Below are positions 8,519 to 16,600 of a stretch of DNA of 64,000 nt, one piece after another. Both the position numbers and the translations under genes were made by a program. The stretch lies in assembly GCA_902526595.1 (NCBI GenBank), contig CABZLO010000004.1, positions 1 through 64,000 on the forward strand, written 5' to 3'. The notes under the pieces are model-generated. The model did no database searches. It saw only the letters and a program-made list of their open reading frames with translations, and was not told where the DNA came from. Each line of letters begins with the position of its first letter. The stretch's first letter is position 1. This DNA is from an uncultured Pelagibacteraceae bacterium. Its GTDB lineage: Bacteria; Pseudomonadota; Alphaproteobacteria; Pelagibacterales; Pelagibacteraceae.

Positions 8519-9592
8519 TTATAGTTTAACTCCAGCACCTTTCAAAAATATAGCTTCCCCATCCAACGGCCATCTAGGTTTTGCTGGGTGATCCAATTCA
8601 CTAAACTGTTTTAATTTAAATTTTTCTAAACCAACCATAGCTATCATTGCAGCATTATCTCCACAAAGTTCTATTGGTGGAAAAATGCTTAGGTAATTTT
8701 TTTCTTCGCATAAACTGATTAGCATATTTCTAATATTTTTGTTAGCTGCAACTCCTCCAGCAACCACAAACGTTTTTTTAGTTGGGTTACTTTGCTTTTC
8801 GAAATCTGTAAATGCAATTTTAGTTTTTTTATATAAAATTTTTTCAATTGTTTTCTGAAATGATGCAGCAAGATCAAATTTTTCTTGATCAGTTTTAATA
8901 TTTTTTGTTATTCTTAATACTGCAGTTTTAAGTCCTGCAAAAGAAAGGTTACAACCACCCTTATTAAAAATAGGTTTTGGTAAATTATATTTATTAGCAT
9001 CACCCTTCTTTGCTAAAATTTCAATTTGTGGACCACCTGGAAATTCTATTCCTAAAAGTTTTGCAGTTTTATCGAACGCTTCTCCCAAAGCGTCATCAAT
9101 TGTTGTTCCTAATCTTTTATACTTCCCTAAACCTTGAACATTTAAAAATTGTGAGTGCCCACCTGATATTAACAAAAGCAGGTAGGGATAATTTAAATTT
9201 GAATTTAATTTAGGACTTAAGGCATGACCTTCTAGATGATTAATCGCTATAAAAGGTTTGTCTATAGAAGTGGCAAAAGCTTTTCCAAAACTTAAACCAA
9301 CTGATAGACAAACAATTAAGCCAGGTCCTGCAGTGGAAGCTACAGCATCAATTTCATCAATTTTTTTTCCACTATCATCAATAGCTTTTTGAACAATCCA
9401 ATCAATTTTTTCAATATGAGATCGTGCTGCTAATTCTGGAACAACTCCTCCAAATTCTTTATGAACTTCAACCTGGCTTGAAACAATATTTGATAATACT
9501 TCAGGGTTTCCCAGCTCATTTTCAGTTATTATTGATGCAGCCGTCTCATCACAGCTCGTTTCTATTCCGAGAATTAAGGGTTTTTTGCTCAT
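8519..9592 (-). CDS. tsaD: tRNA threonylcarbamoyladenosine synthase subunit TsaD
   Basis: Catalytic subunit for N6-threonylcarbamoyladenosine (t6A) formation at position 37 of ANN-decoding tRNAs, acting with TsaB and TsaE. The 357-aa ASKHA-fold protein starts with 'ILGIETSCDETAAS' and has the metal-binding 'NHLEGH' at residues 118-123. It also shows 'LLISGGHSQFL', 'DDALGEAFDKTAKLLGI', 'FPGGPQIE' and, near the C-terminus, 'VAGGVAANKNIR' and 'CGDNAAMIA'. Length and motifs are complete. It is divergent from hemC with a 56-nt spacer, the arrangement seen in many alphaproteobacteria. Confidence 0.97.
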   Translation of the reverse strand: MSKKPLILGIETSCDETAASIITENELGNPEVLSNIVSSQVEVHKEFGGVVPELAARSHIEKIDWIVQKAIDDSGKKIDEIDAVASTAGPGLIVCLSVGLSFGKAFATSIDKPFIAINHLEGHALSPKLNSNLNYPYLLLLISGGHSQFLNVQGLGKYKRLGTTIDDALGEAFDKTAKLLGIEFPGGPQIEILAKKGDANKYNLPKPIFNKGGCNLSFAGLKTAVLRITKNIKTDQEKFDLAASFQKTIEKILYKKTKIAFTDFEKQSNPTKKTFVVAGGVAANKNIRNMLISLCEEKNYLSIFPPIELCGDNAAMIAMVGLEKFKLKQFSELDHPAKPRWPLDGEAIFLKGAGVKL

Positions 9593-9648
9593 TCAAATAG
9601 TTTTTAATAATTGTACAATCTCAATACAAGTAAGAAATAAATATATTT

Positions 9649-10566
9649 ATGAATAGAAAAATTATCATTGGATCCAGAGGAAGCAAGTTAGCGATGATTT
9701 ATGCTAAAAAAGCTAAAGATAATATTGTCAAAACCACTTATTTTAGTGATGAAGATGTGGTTATAAAAAAAATTTCTACAAAAGGGGATGAGTTTCAGGA
9801 TGTAAGATTGTCAGAAGTTGGAGGCAAAGGATTATTTTCAAGTAATATTGAAAAAGAGCTTCAAGATAAAAATATTGATATTGCAGTTCACGCACTTAAA
9901 GACATGCCAGCCATTGAAACAAAAGGTCTTAAAACAGACTCATTTTTAGAGAGAAATGATCCAAGAGAAATTCTCATAACAATGAATAAAAAAAAATTAA
10001 GTGAATTAAAAAAAAATTCTGTAATTGGAACTTCATCTTTTAGAAGAGAATATCAAATTAAAAAAATTAGATCAGATCTTGTATGTAAACTTATTAGGGG
10101 AAATGTTGATACACGAATTAAAAAATTAAAAGATGGAATATATGATGCAATAATTTTGTCTTATGCAGGGATTAAATTTTTAAATTTTGATGATGAAATT
10201 TCAGAAATTTTTTCACCAGAACAAGTGATACCAAGTGCTGGACAAGGTATAATTGCTCTTCAATGTAGAGAGAGTGATGAGGAAATAATCTCAGTTTTAA
10301 AAAAAATAAATCACAATGAGACATTTATGAGAGCACATGTTGAGAGAAATATTTTAAAAGTTTTGGAGGGAGATTGCGAAACCGCAGTTGGAGCCCACTC
10401 CATAATAAAAGATGATAAAATTATTGTTGAAGCTGAACTATTTTCTTTAGACGGTTCTAAAAGGTTTTATGAAAAAAAAACTGACAAAGCAGAAAATTTC
10501 AGTGAAATCGGTAAAGAAATAGGTCAAATTTTAAAAACAAAATCCAATAATTCCTATAAAAGATAA
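9649..10566 (+). CDS. hemC: Hydroxymethylbilane synthase (porphobilinogen deaminase)
   Basis: Joins four porphobilinogen molecules into hydroxymethylbilane in haem synthesis. Visible features are 'GSRGSKLAMIYAKK' (residues 8-21), 'EVGGKGLFSSNIEKEL', 'HALKDMPA' (81-88) with the catalytic-site Asp region, 'GTSSFRREYQI' and 'EGDCETAVGAH', where C243 carries the dipyrromethane cofactor. The length of 305 aa is normal. It is followed after 1 nt by hemD, so the two are certainly in one transcript, with mscS and yggT close behind. Confidence 0.97.
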   Translation: MNRKIIIGSRGSKLAMIYAKKAKDNIVKTTYFSDEDVVIKKISTKGDEFQDVRLSEVGGKGLFSSNIEKELQDKNIDIAVHALKDMPAIETKGLKTDSFLERNDPREILITMNKKKLSELKKNSVIGTSSFRREYQIKKIRSDLVCKLIRGNVDTRIKKLKDGIYDAIILSYAGIKFLNFDDEISEIFSPEQVIPSAGQGIIALQCRESDEEIISVLKKINHNETFMRAHVERNILKVLEGDCETAVGAHSIIKDDKIIVEAELFSLDGSKRFYEKKTDKAENFSEIGKEIGQILKTKSNNSYKR

Positions 10567-10567
10567 T

Positions 10568-11266
10568 ATGCATATTTTATTAACAAGACCGCTAGAAGAT
10601 TGTTCTGAAATGATTGTTAAATTTAAATCCTTAGGTCATCAAGTTTCTCATCTACCTTTATTAAATGTTGAGGAAGTAGATTATGATAGAATTAATTTTA
10701 AAGATTTTCATGGAATTATTTTCACTAGTGCTAATGCTGTAAAATTTCTAAACCACAATGAAATTAATAAGACAATCAAATGTTTTTGTGTCGGTCAGAT
10801 AACTGAAAAAAAAGCAAGAAGTTTTGGTTTCCAAAATACAATTGCAGCAGAAGGTAATGTTTCAAACTTAAAAGAATTAATTTTGCAAAACTATGATGCA
10901 TCGAGTGGTCAGTTACTTTATATAAGTGGAGAAACCATATCTGCAGATCTTGACAAACAGTTGATAAATGAAGGTTATAGTATTAAGAGGATTGTGAATT
11001 ATAGAGTTAATCACAACATGAATTTTAATGAAGCCTTTGTTAAAGAATTAAAACAAAACATGCCTGACATGGTCTATGTTTACTCCCAAAATAGTGGATC
11101 AAGCTTTTTAAATTTTATCAAAATTCATCAATTAGAAAGTCAATGGATGGATACGAATTTAATGTGTATTGGTGAAAAAACTTCATCTATACTGAACGAA
11201 ATTAAATGGAAAAAGATATTTCTTTTTAATCCTGGAGAAGAGGAGTTTTTGTTATATAAAATTTAG
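10568..11266 (+). CDS. hemD: Uroporphyrinogen-III synthase
   Basis: Cyclises hydroxymethylbilane with inversion of ring D to give uroporphyrinogen III. HemD sequences diverge strongly, but this 232-aa protein shows the family pattern: 'ILLTRPLEDCSEM' at the N-terminus, 'GIIFTSANAVKFL' (about residues 49-61), 'LYISGETISADL' and 'VYVYSQNSGSSFLNFI' before a last 'CIGEKTSSIL'. Its position 1 nt after hemC supports the call. Confidence 0.93.
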   Translation: MHILLTRPLEDCSEMIVKFKSLGHQVSHLPLLNVEEVDYDRINFKDFHGIIFTSANAVKFLNHNEINKTIKCFCVGQITEKKARSFGFQNTIAAEGNVSNLKELILQNYDASSGQLLYISGETISADLDKQLINEGYSIKRIVNYRVNHNMNFNEAFVKELKQNMPDMVYVYSQNSGSSFLNFIKIHQLESQWMDTNLMCIGEKTSSILNEIKWKKIFLFNPGEEEFLLYKI

Positions 11267-11268
11267 CC

Positions 11269-12354
11269 ATGGATATAATAAATAATTTTTCTGAAATATT
11301 TTTGTCGGTTTGGAATAAGGGAATTCTTGGAGTTGATATTTTTCAAATTTTAATTGGTATTGGTATATTTTTAGTTTTTCTGATTTTTAGAGGTCTCATC
11401 AGTAAATTAGTTATTAAAAAATTAGAAATTATATCAAAGCGAACTACAAATAAACTAGACGATACTTTTGTTCGATCTTTAGAAGGGCCCGCAAGATTTC
11501 TGCCAATTGTTTTAGGTTTTTTTATTGCAAGTTATTACATGACTTTTTCTGCCGAAGGTAGGGATGTTGTAGATACTATTAACAGAACCTTAATAACAAT
11601 TTTAATATTTTGGGTCATTCATCAAATAATAGAACCAGTATCTTATATATTAAGTGGACTAGATAAACTTCTAACAAGAGAACTTATTGGATGGATAATT
11701 AAATCATTAAAAGTATTAATTTTTATACTTGGGTTAGCTGCTGTTCTTGAGTTATGGGGAATTAAAATTGGTCCAATAATTGCAGGACTTGGTTTGTTTG
11801 GTGTTGCGGTAGCTTTAGGTGCACAAGATTTATTTAAAAATCTAATTTCAGGAATTTTAGTATTAGTTGAAAAAAGATTTAAAATTGGAGATTGGATTGC
11901 TGTTGAAGGAATTATAGAAGGGATTGTTGAAAAAATTGGTTTTAGATCCACAACAATTAGAAAGTTTGATAAGTCTCTAGCAATTATTCCAAACTTTCAG
12001 TTTGCAGAAAATGCAGTGATAAATGTTAGTGAAACTTCAAATTGGAGAGTGAGGTGGATTATAACTCTTCAGTATGACTCTACAATTGATCAATTAAAAA
12101 AAGTGAGAGACGAAATAGAGGAATATATTAATAAAAGTGAAGACTTTAACCAAGCAACAGGAGTTGCTGTAAGAATAGAAAAATTTTCAGACAGCTCTAT
12201 TGATTTACTGGTGAGATGTTTCACAAATTCTAATAGTTGGAGTAATTCTTTAGAAGTGAAAGAGAGATTAGCAATCGAAATAAAAAAGATAGTTGAAAAA
12301 AATGGTGCTTCTTTTGCTTTCCCAAGTCAGTCGATTTATGTTGAAAAAAAATGA
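11269..12354 (+). CDS. Small-conductance mechanosensitive channel (MscS family)
   Basis: An inner-membrane channel that opens under membrane tension to release osmolytes during hypo-osmotic shock. The 361-aa protein has N-terminal hydrophobic helices (about residues 25-45, 75-95, 105-125 and 145-165), then the pore-lining helix 'GLGLFGVAVALGAQDLFKNLISGILVLVEKRFKIGDWI'. This is the classic Gly/Ala-rich TM3 followed by the beta domain. The C-terminal cytoplasmic domain ends at 'FAFPSQSIYVEKK'. It is 2 nt after hemD and overlaps yggT by 4 nt, so it is expressed with the haem genes. Confidence 0.95.
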   Translation: MDIINNFSEIFLSVWNKGILGVDIFQILIGIGIFLVFLIFRGLISKLVIKKLEIISKRTTNKLDDTFVRSLEGPARFLPIVLGFFIASYYMTFSAEGRDVVDTINRTLITILIFWVIHQIIEPVSYILSGLDKLLTRELIGWIIKSLKVLIFILGLAAVLELWGIKIGPIIAGLGLFGVAVALGAQDLFKNLISGILVLVEKRFKIGDWIAVEGIIEGIVEKIGFRSTTIRKFDKSLAIIPNFQFAENAVINVSETSNWRVRWIITLQYDSTIDQLKKVRDEIEEYINKSEDFNQATGVAVRIEKFSDSSIDLLVRCFTNSNSWSNSLEVKERLAIEIKKIVEKNGASFAFPSQSIYVEKK

Positions 12355-12641
12355 TAGCAATTTTTTATTTAGTTTTACAAATTTTAAAACTTTATTCGTA
12401 TGTTGTAATTGCCAATGTAATTGTTAGTTGGTTAATTGCTTTTAACGTCTTAAATACCCAAAACAGATTTGTTTATTCTCTATTAGAATTAACCTATAGA
12501 CTTACAGATCCACTTTTAAATAAAATCAGACGTTTTATACCTAATTTAGGATCTTTAGACATATCCCCTGTAATTCTTCTTCTATTGATTTGGTTTATTG
12601 AAATGTGTATGAAGCTCTACATCGCGCCAATGATTTTTTAG
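12351..12641 (+). CDS. YggT family membrane protein
   Basis: A 96-aa protein with two membrane segments (about residues 3-28 and 70-92) separated by the typical YggT loop 'YRLTDPLLNKIRRFIPNLGSLDISPVILLLLIWF'. YggT proteins are widespread inner-membrane proteins, linked in other bacteria to osmotic tolerance and, in filamentous relatives, to cell division or thylakoid organisation. It starts inside the mscS stop region (ATGA overlap), fitting an osmotic-stress pair with the channel. The function in this organism is inferred only from context. Confidence 0.93.
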   Translation: MIAIFYLVLQILKLYSYVVIANVIVSWLIAFNVLNTQNRFVYSLLELTYRLTDPLLNKIRRFIPNLGSLDISPVILLLLIWFIEMCMKLYIAPMIF

Positions 12642-12650
12642 AAAGATGAA

Positions 12651-13496
12651 ATGATTTTAATAGATGGAAAGAAAGCTGCTGCAGAGTTAAGAGAAGAGCT
12701 TAAACATGAAGTTACAAGTTTAAAAGCTAAATACAATAGAGTGCCAGGTTTAACAGTTATCCTGATAGGAGATTTAACTCCAAGCCAAATTTATGTGAGA
12801 AATAAAGAAAAATCTGCAAATGAGGTAGGTTTAAAATCTGAAGTTATTAAATATCCAGATTCAGTAGAGGAAAAAACAGTATTAGAAAAAATTGAAGAAT
12901 TAAATAAAGACGAAACAGTTTCAGGAATTCTAGTTCAGCTCCCGCTGCCAAAACATATTGATAAACAAAAAGTTATTGAAACTATTTTACCGTCAAAAGA
13001 TGTTGATGGATTTCATCCAATGAATGTAGGAAATCTTTCTTCTGGATATGAAAGTTCAGTGCCATGTACTCCTTTAGGTTGTTATTTATTAATCAAAAAA
13101 GTTGAGCCTAACTTAAAAGGAAAGAAAGCAGTAATAGTTGGAAGGTCAAATTTAAATGGAAAGCCAATGACGCAACTTCTTTTAAAAGAAAATTGCACAG
13201 TGACAGTAACTCATTCAAAAACTAAAGACCTGAAAGCAGAATGTTTAGAGGCAGATATCATAGTTGCTGCTGTTGGAATTCCAGAGCTTGTCAAAGGTGA
13301 CTGGGTTAAAAAAGATACGATAGTTATTGATGTAGGTATAAATAAGACCGATAAAGGTATTGTTGGAGATGTTGATTTTGATGAAGTTTCTAAAAATGCA
13401 AAAGCATTAACACCGGTCCCAGGTGGTGTTGGACCTATGACAATCGCTTGTTTATTGAAAAATACTATAGAGTGTTTCAAAAGATCGCAAATTTAG
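12651..13496 (+). CDS. folD: Bifunctional methylenetetrahydrofolate dehydrogenase/cyclohydrolase
   Basis: Converts 5,10-methylene-THF to 10-formyl-THF through NADP+-dependent oxidation and hydrolysis, feeding purine and formyl-Met synthesis. The 281-aa protein carries Y48 and K52 ('SQIYVRNKEK') of the cyclohydrolase site and 'GILVQLPLPKH'. It also has 'DVDGFHPMNVG', the Rossmann motif 'AVIVGRSNLNGKPMT' and 'PVPGGVGPMTIACLLKNT'. It is complete. It lies 9 nt after yggT and probably ends the hemC transcript. Confidence 0.97.
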   Translation: MILIDGKKAAAELREELKHEVTSLKAKYNRVPGLTVILIGDLTPSQIYVRNKEKSANEVGLKSEVIKYPDSVEEKTVLEKIEELNKDETVSGILVQLPLPKHIDKQKVIETILPSKDVDGFHPMNVGNLSSGYESSVPCTPLGCYLLIKKVEPNLKGKKAVIVGRSNLNGKPMTQLLLKENCTVTVTHSKTKDLKAECLEADIIVAAVGIPELVKGDWVKKDTIVIDVGINKTDKGIVGDVDFDEVSKNAKALTPVPGGVGPMTIACLLKNTIECFKRSQI

Positions 13497-13533
13497 CAAT
13501 TAAATCTCACAATTTATTCTGTTACTCTAAGAT

Positions 13534-13737
13534 ATGAAAAAACCAAAGTATCCCTACAGGATTGCCATAATTTTTCTTTTATTAACTTTTCCAACAATTG
13601 GAGCCACTCAACTCGGTTGGTACCTTCACGATCAACAAACAGGATTTGATTATGGAATGATAGTAGGCACTGTATCAGTAATCTATGCAGCTTATTTATT
13701 GTACGAAAAAAAATGGAGAGAGGAAGATGAAGATTAG
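13534..13737 (+). CDS. Small two-helix membrane protein
   Basis: A 67-aa product with two hydrophobic segments (about residues 8-28 and 40-58) separated by 'LHDQQTGFDYGMIVGT' and ending in the charged tail 'KKWREEDED'. I do not recognise a family. Gene-like spacing (3 nt before the next ORF) and charge asymmetry support it as a real inner-membrane protein, probably co-translated with the SHOCT protein that follows. Confidence 0.72.
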   Translation: MKKPKYPYRIAIIFLLLTFPTIGATQLGWYLHDQQTGFDYGMIVGTVSVIYAAYLLYEKKWREEDED

Positions 13738-13740
13738 TTT

Positions 13741-14007
13741 ATGGAAAAAATAATTTTTTTTGGATTAGTAATCCCTATTATGGGTTACGTTCTATATTTA
13801 GGTGGCATGGCAATTATGAATGGATTTAATGCTAAGGAAGCCAATAGAGCTGAAAAAGAAGAAGTTGAAGAAGAAACCAAGACAACCATATCAGCTGATA
13901 ACGCTTCACTGAGTGATGAATTAGCAAAATTAAATAGTTTGCGAGAAAGTGGAGTGCTTACTCAAGAGGAGTTTGAGAAAGCAAAAAATAAATTATTAAA
14001 TACCTAA
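13741..14007 (+). CDS. SHOCT domain membrane protein
   Basis: An 88-aa protein with one N-terminal membrane helix (about residues 4-26), an acidic coiled-coil-like linker 'KEANRAEKEEVEEETK' and a C-terminal SHOCT domain. That domain reads 'LSDELAKLNSLRESGVLTQEEFEKAKNKLL', the consensus L..L..L.e.G.lt.eEFe..K..LL. SHOCT domains are short helical hairpins that often occur at the ends of membrane proteins and are thought to mediate oligomerisation. It starts 3 nt after the preceding small membrane gene and ends 1 nt before the dioxygenase. Confidence 0.85.
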   Translation: MEKIIFFGLVIPIMGYVLYLGGMAIMNGFNAKEANRAEKEEVEEETKTTISADNASLSDELAKLNSLRESGVLTQEEFEKAKNKLLNT

Positions 14008-14008
14008 G

Positions 14009-14800
14009 ATGTTAAGAATTATTCCCAATAAAAATAATATTGGGGCTGAGATTGACACCGATCTTCAAAAACTTTCAAAAGAAAATTTCAAAATCATTAT
14101 GAATACTCTAAATAAATATGGGATGATCTTTTTTAGAAGACAAAATCTTTCTTCTAAACATTATGTTGAGTTTGCTAAAAATTTTGGAAAACTCGCAAAT
14201 TATCCTAGATTAAAAGGATTAAACAAAAAATATCCTCAGATAACTGTTGTTCAAAGAAAAGAAAGTGATAAAGGGCCAAGTTTTGGGGAGCAGTTTCACA
14301 CAGACTCTATTTATACAAAAAAACCACCAAGATTTACAATGTTGTTATCAAAATTAGTTCCAAGAAAAGGAAAAGCAAATACCGAATTTTGTTCGCAGTA
14401 TTATGCTTTTAAAGATTTAACAAAATCTATGAAAAGAAAGTTATCAAGCTTAAAGGGTGTCTATTCCTCGGAAGGACCAATTTCAATTACCACAAAAGAG
14501 AGAGTGAAAGAGAAAGGGAAGAAAATAAAAGAATTAAAATCTACTCATAAAATTATAAGAAAAATTAGTTCAAATTATGCAATTTACTCTAGCCCAGGTC
14601 ATCTAGTTGGATTTCAGCCAAAAATAAAAAATACAATTAATTTAAAAAAAAAATTATTCAAACATCAAATTAAAAAAAAATTTCAACATTCTTTAGAATG
14701 GGAAAAAAATCAATTAGCTATTTGGGATAACAGATCCATGTTGCATCAAGCAACACCTTTTAAAGGTAATAGAATTATGCACAGAATAACAATTCTTTAA
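14009..14800 (+). CDS. TauD/TfdA family 2-oxoglutarate-dependent dioxygenase
   Basis: A 263-aa non-haem iron dioxygenase. 'YGMIFFRRQNLSSKHYVEFAKNFG' near residues 31-54 matches the family N-terminus. 'QFHTDSIY' gives the iron-binding His and Asp, 'WDNRSMLHQATPF' the distal His, and 'RIMHRITIL' the 2-oxoglutarate-binding Arg at the very C-terminus. Family members oxidise taurine, aryloxyacids, carnitine precursors and others; the substrate here is unknown. The C-terminal half carries an unusually basic insert with many KKK runs before 'FQHSLEWEKN'. It converges with the PQQ-type dehydrogenase and shares the TTAA stop palindrome. Confidence 0.88.
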   Translation: MLRIIPNKNNIGAEIDTDLQKLSKENFKIIMNTLNKYGMIFFRRQNLSSKHYVEFAKNFGKLANYPRLKGLNKKYPQITVVQRKESDKGPSFGEQFHTDSIYTKKPPRFTMLLSKLVPRKGKANTEFCSQYYAFKDLTKSMKRKLSSLKGVYSSEGPISITTKERVKEKGKKIKELKSTHKIIRKISSNYAIYSSPGHLVGFQPKIKNTINLKKKLFKHQIKKKFQHSLEWEKNQLAIWDNRSMLHQATPFKGNRIMHRITIL

Positions 14801-15861
14801 TTTTTCTCCATTAACCATAATTTATCACTTGCTAAAAAATAAATTTTACCATTTTTAGGATGTACTTGAATGTCTCTTAGTCTTCCAATTTTATCTTTAA
14901 AGACTAAATTCTCTTTAACATTAGATAGATCAGAAAAATCAATTGTTCTTAATGATTTATCCTTTAAAGAAGTTACTAAAGCGAGACCATTCCATTCTTT
15001 AAATTCTGAACCTTTGTAAATTGTGATTGCGCTGGTTGCAATTGAAGGAACCCAGTATTTAATAGCTTTTGTGAAGCCAGGCTTCCATTTTGGTCCAATT
15101 TTGCTTCCTGAATAATTTGTTCCACCCCAGCCTAAAATTTTCCATCCATAGTTTTCACCTTTTTTTGCTTCACCAAACCAATCTCCTCCTTTGGCTCCGT
15201 GATTACTCATATAAATTTTTCCATCATAAGGTGAAAGTGTTAAACCTTGAGGGTTTCTAATACCTATTTGATATATTTCTGGCAGCCAATCTGACTTTCC
15301 TTCGAACTTCGGATTGTCTTTAGGTATGCTTCCATCTAAGTGTATCCTTATAATACTACCTGGATGCTGAGTTGGATCTTGTGCAATCATACCTTGTCCT
15401 CTTTCACCAGCAGATGCAAATAAATAATTATCTTTAATAGCTAGTCTTGATCCAAAATGATATCCAGAGTCTATTGGTGGATTAGCTTGAAAGATATTTT
15501 TAAAATCTAATTCTCGTTTATTTAATTTCGCTTTCGCAATTGAAGTGCTAGTTTTCCAATTAACTCTATTTTCAGTATAAGAAATCCAAACAGTATTGTT
15601 TTGATAAATAATATCTAGCAATCCTCCTTGACCATACTCTAAAAAATTCAAATTATGTTTTACTTCTAAAATTTCTTTTGTAGCAATATTTATAATTTTT
15701 ATCTTTCCACTTTTTTCCGTAATTATTATTTCGTTCTCACTGATAAAAGACGAGCCCCACGGATCTTTAAGATTAGCAATTTTTTCAAAGTTTAAATTTT
15801 CAGAAAAACCATTTGAACATAGAAAAGCAAAAAAAATAATAGATAAGAAAAATCTAATCAC
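14797..15861 (-). CDS. PQQ-dependent aldose sugar dehydrogenase-like secreted protein
   Basis: A periplasmic six-bladed beta-propeller of the glucose/sorbosone dehydrogenase (GSDH) family, which oxidises aldoses with PQQ. Features are 'LKDPWGSSFI', 'GQGGLLDI', 'HFGSRLAI', 'LFASAGERGQG', 'PGSIIRIHLDGSIP.DNP', 'IGIRNPQGL', 'MSNHGAKGGDWFGEAKKGENYGW' and a C-terminal 'GRLRDIQVHPKNGKIYFLA'. The track start (15897) would overlap the upstream SDR by 35 nt and put 12 hydrophilic residues before the signal peptide. I prefer the in-frame GTG at 15861, one base after the SDR stop, which gives a clean signal peptide 'VIRFFLSIIFFAFLCSNGFS' and a 354-aa protein. Whether PQQ is made or scavenged cannot be told here. 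Confidence 0.9.
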   Translation of the reverse strand: MIRFFLSIIFFAFLCSNGFSENLNFEKIANLKDPWGSSFISENEIIITEKSGKIKIINIATKEILEVKHNLNFLEYGQGGLLDIIYQNNTVWISYTENRVNWKTSTSIAKAKLNKRELDFKNIFQANPPIDSGYHFGSRLAIKDNYLFASAGERGQGMIAQDPTQHPGSIIRIHLDGSIPKDNPKFEGKSDWLPEIYQIGIRNPQGLTLSPYDGKIYMSNHGAKGGDWFGEAKKGENYGWKILGWGGTNYSGSKIGPKWKPGFTKAIKYWVPSIATSAITIYKGSEFKEWNGLALVTSLKDKSLRTIDFSDLSNVKENLVFKDKIGRLRDIQVHPKNGKIYFLASDKLWLMEKN

Positions 15862-15862
15862 T

Positions 15863-16573
15863 TTATGAAAGTTTAGATCTACCACCATCAACAGCAATTA
15901 TTTGACCTGTAACCCAAGAACTATCTTCAGTTATTAAAAATTTAGCTAATGAAGCCGAGTCTTTGCCTTCACCCAATCTTTTTAAAGGATGAGCCTTTGC
16001 GATACCTTCTGCAATTGCTGTATTTTTTAACATTGGTTCTGCAATTTTGGATTTTGTTAGACTTGGAGCAACACAGTTTACTCTAATGTGTGGAGCAAAT
16101 TCTGCAGCAAGAGAAACCGTTAAACCCTCAACAGCTGCTTTTGTAGATGCGATAATAGCATGGTTAGTAAAACCTCTTTGTGCAGCAACAGTTGAAAATA
16201 AAACAATTGAACCTTTATTTTTCTTTAGGCTTTCTTGATATCCTTTGATCGCTTCAACTGCTGAATATAAATTTAATTTCATACATTTAGTGAAATCTTC
16301 TTCCTTTACCATTCGTAAAGGTTTTAAATCAATTGAACCAACGCAGTAAGCAATCCCTTTTATTTCTGGGACATCAGCTTTGACTTTTTCTATAAAACCC
16401 TCTTCTAAAACGTCAGCAACTGTGAATGAACATCCTAGTTTATCTGCGATAGCGTTTACTTCACTTTCGTTCCTTGCGACTAAATGAATATCATTACCAG
16501 AATTTTTTAATTGTTCTGATAGATTAGAGCCAATAGATCCTGTCGCACCAAAAATGAGATATTTTTCTGACAT
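15863..16573 (-). CDS. Short-chain dehydrogenase/reductase (SDR)
   Basis: A 236-aa Rossmann-fold oxidoreductase with N-terminal cofactor motif 'IFGATGSIGSNLSEQL' (residues 7-22, G-x3-G-x-G), 'VARNESE' and 'CVGSID' in place of NNAG. The catalytic Ser region is 'SIVLFSTVAAQRGFTNHAIIASTKAAVEGL'. The usual Tyr of YxxxK is replaced: the segment reads 'HAIIASTKAA', so the Lys is kept but an Ile or Ala stands where Tyr is expected. It ends with 'GQIIAVDGGRSKL'. It may thus be an atypical or inactive SDR. It is followed 1 nt later by the sugar dehydrogenase and is divergent from the first photolyase gene with only 27 nt between starts. Confidence 0.9.
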   Translation of the reverse strand: MSEKYLIFGATGSIGSNLSEQLKNSGNDIHLVARNESEVNAIADKLGCSFTVADVLEEGFIEKVKADVPEIKGIAYCVGSIDLKPLRMVKEEDFTKCMKLNLYSAVEAIKGYQESLKKNKGSIVLFSTVAAQRGFTNHAIIASTKAAVEGLTVSLAAEFAPHIRVNCVAPSLTKSKIAEPMLKNTAIAEGIAKAHPLKRLGEGKDSASLAKFLITEDSSWVTGQIIAVDGGRSKLS

Positions 16574-16600
16574 AAAAATTTTTATTAGTTATATTTAATC

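Noticed and set aside
12351-12641. Duplication relation between the two YggT-like genes (2108 and 12351)
   Set aside because: Only the loop and topology are alike; the sequences are too different by eye to claim a recent duplication.
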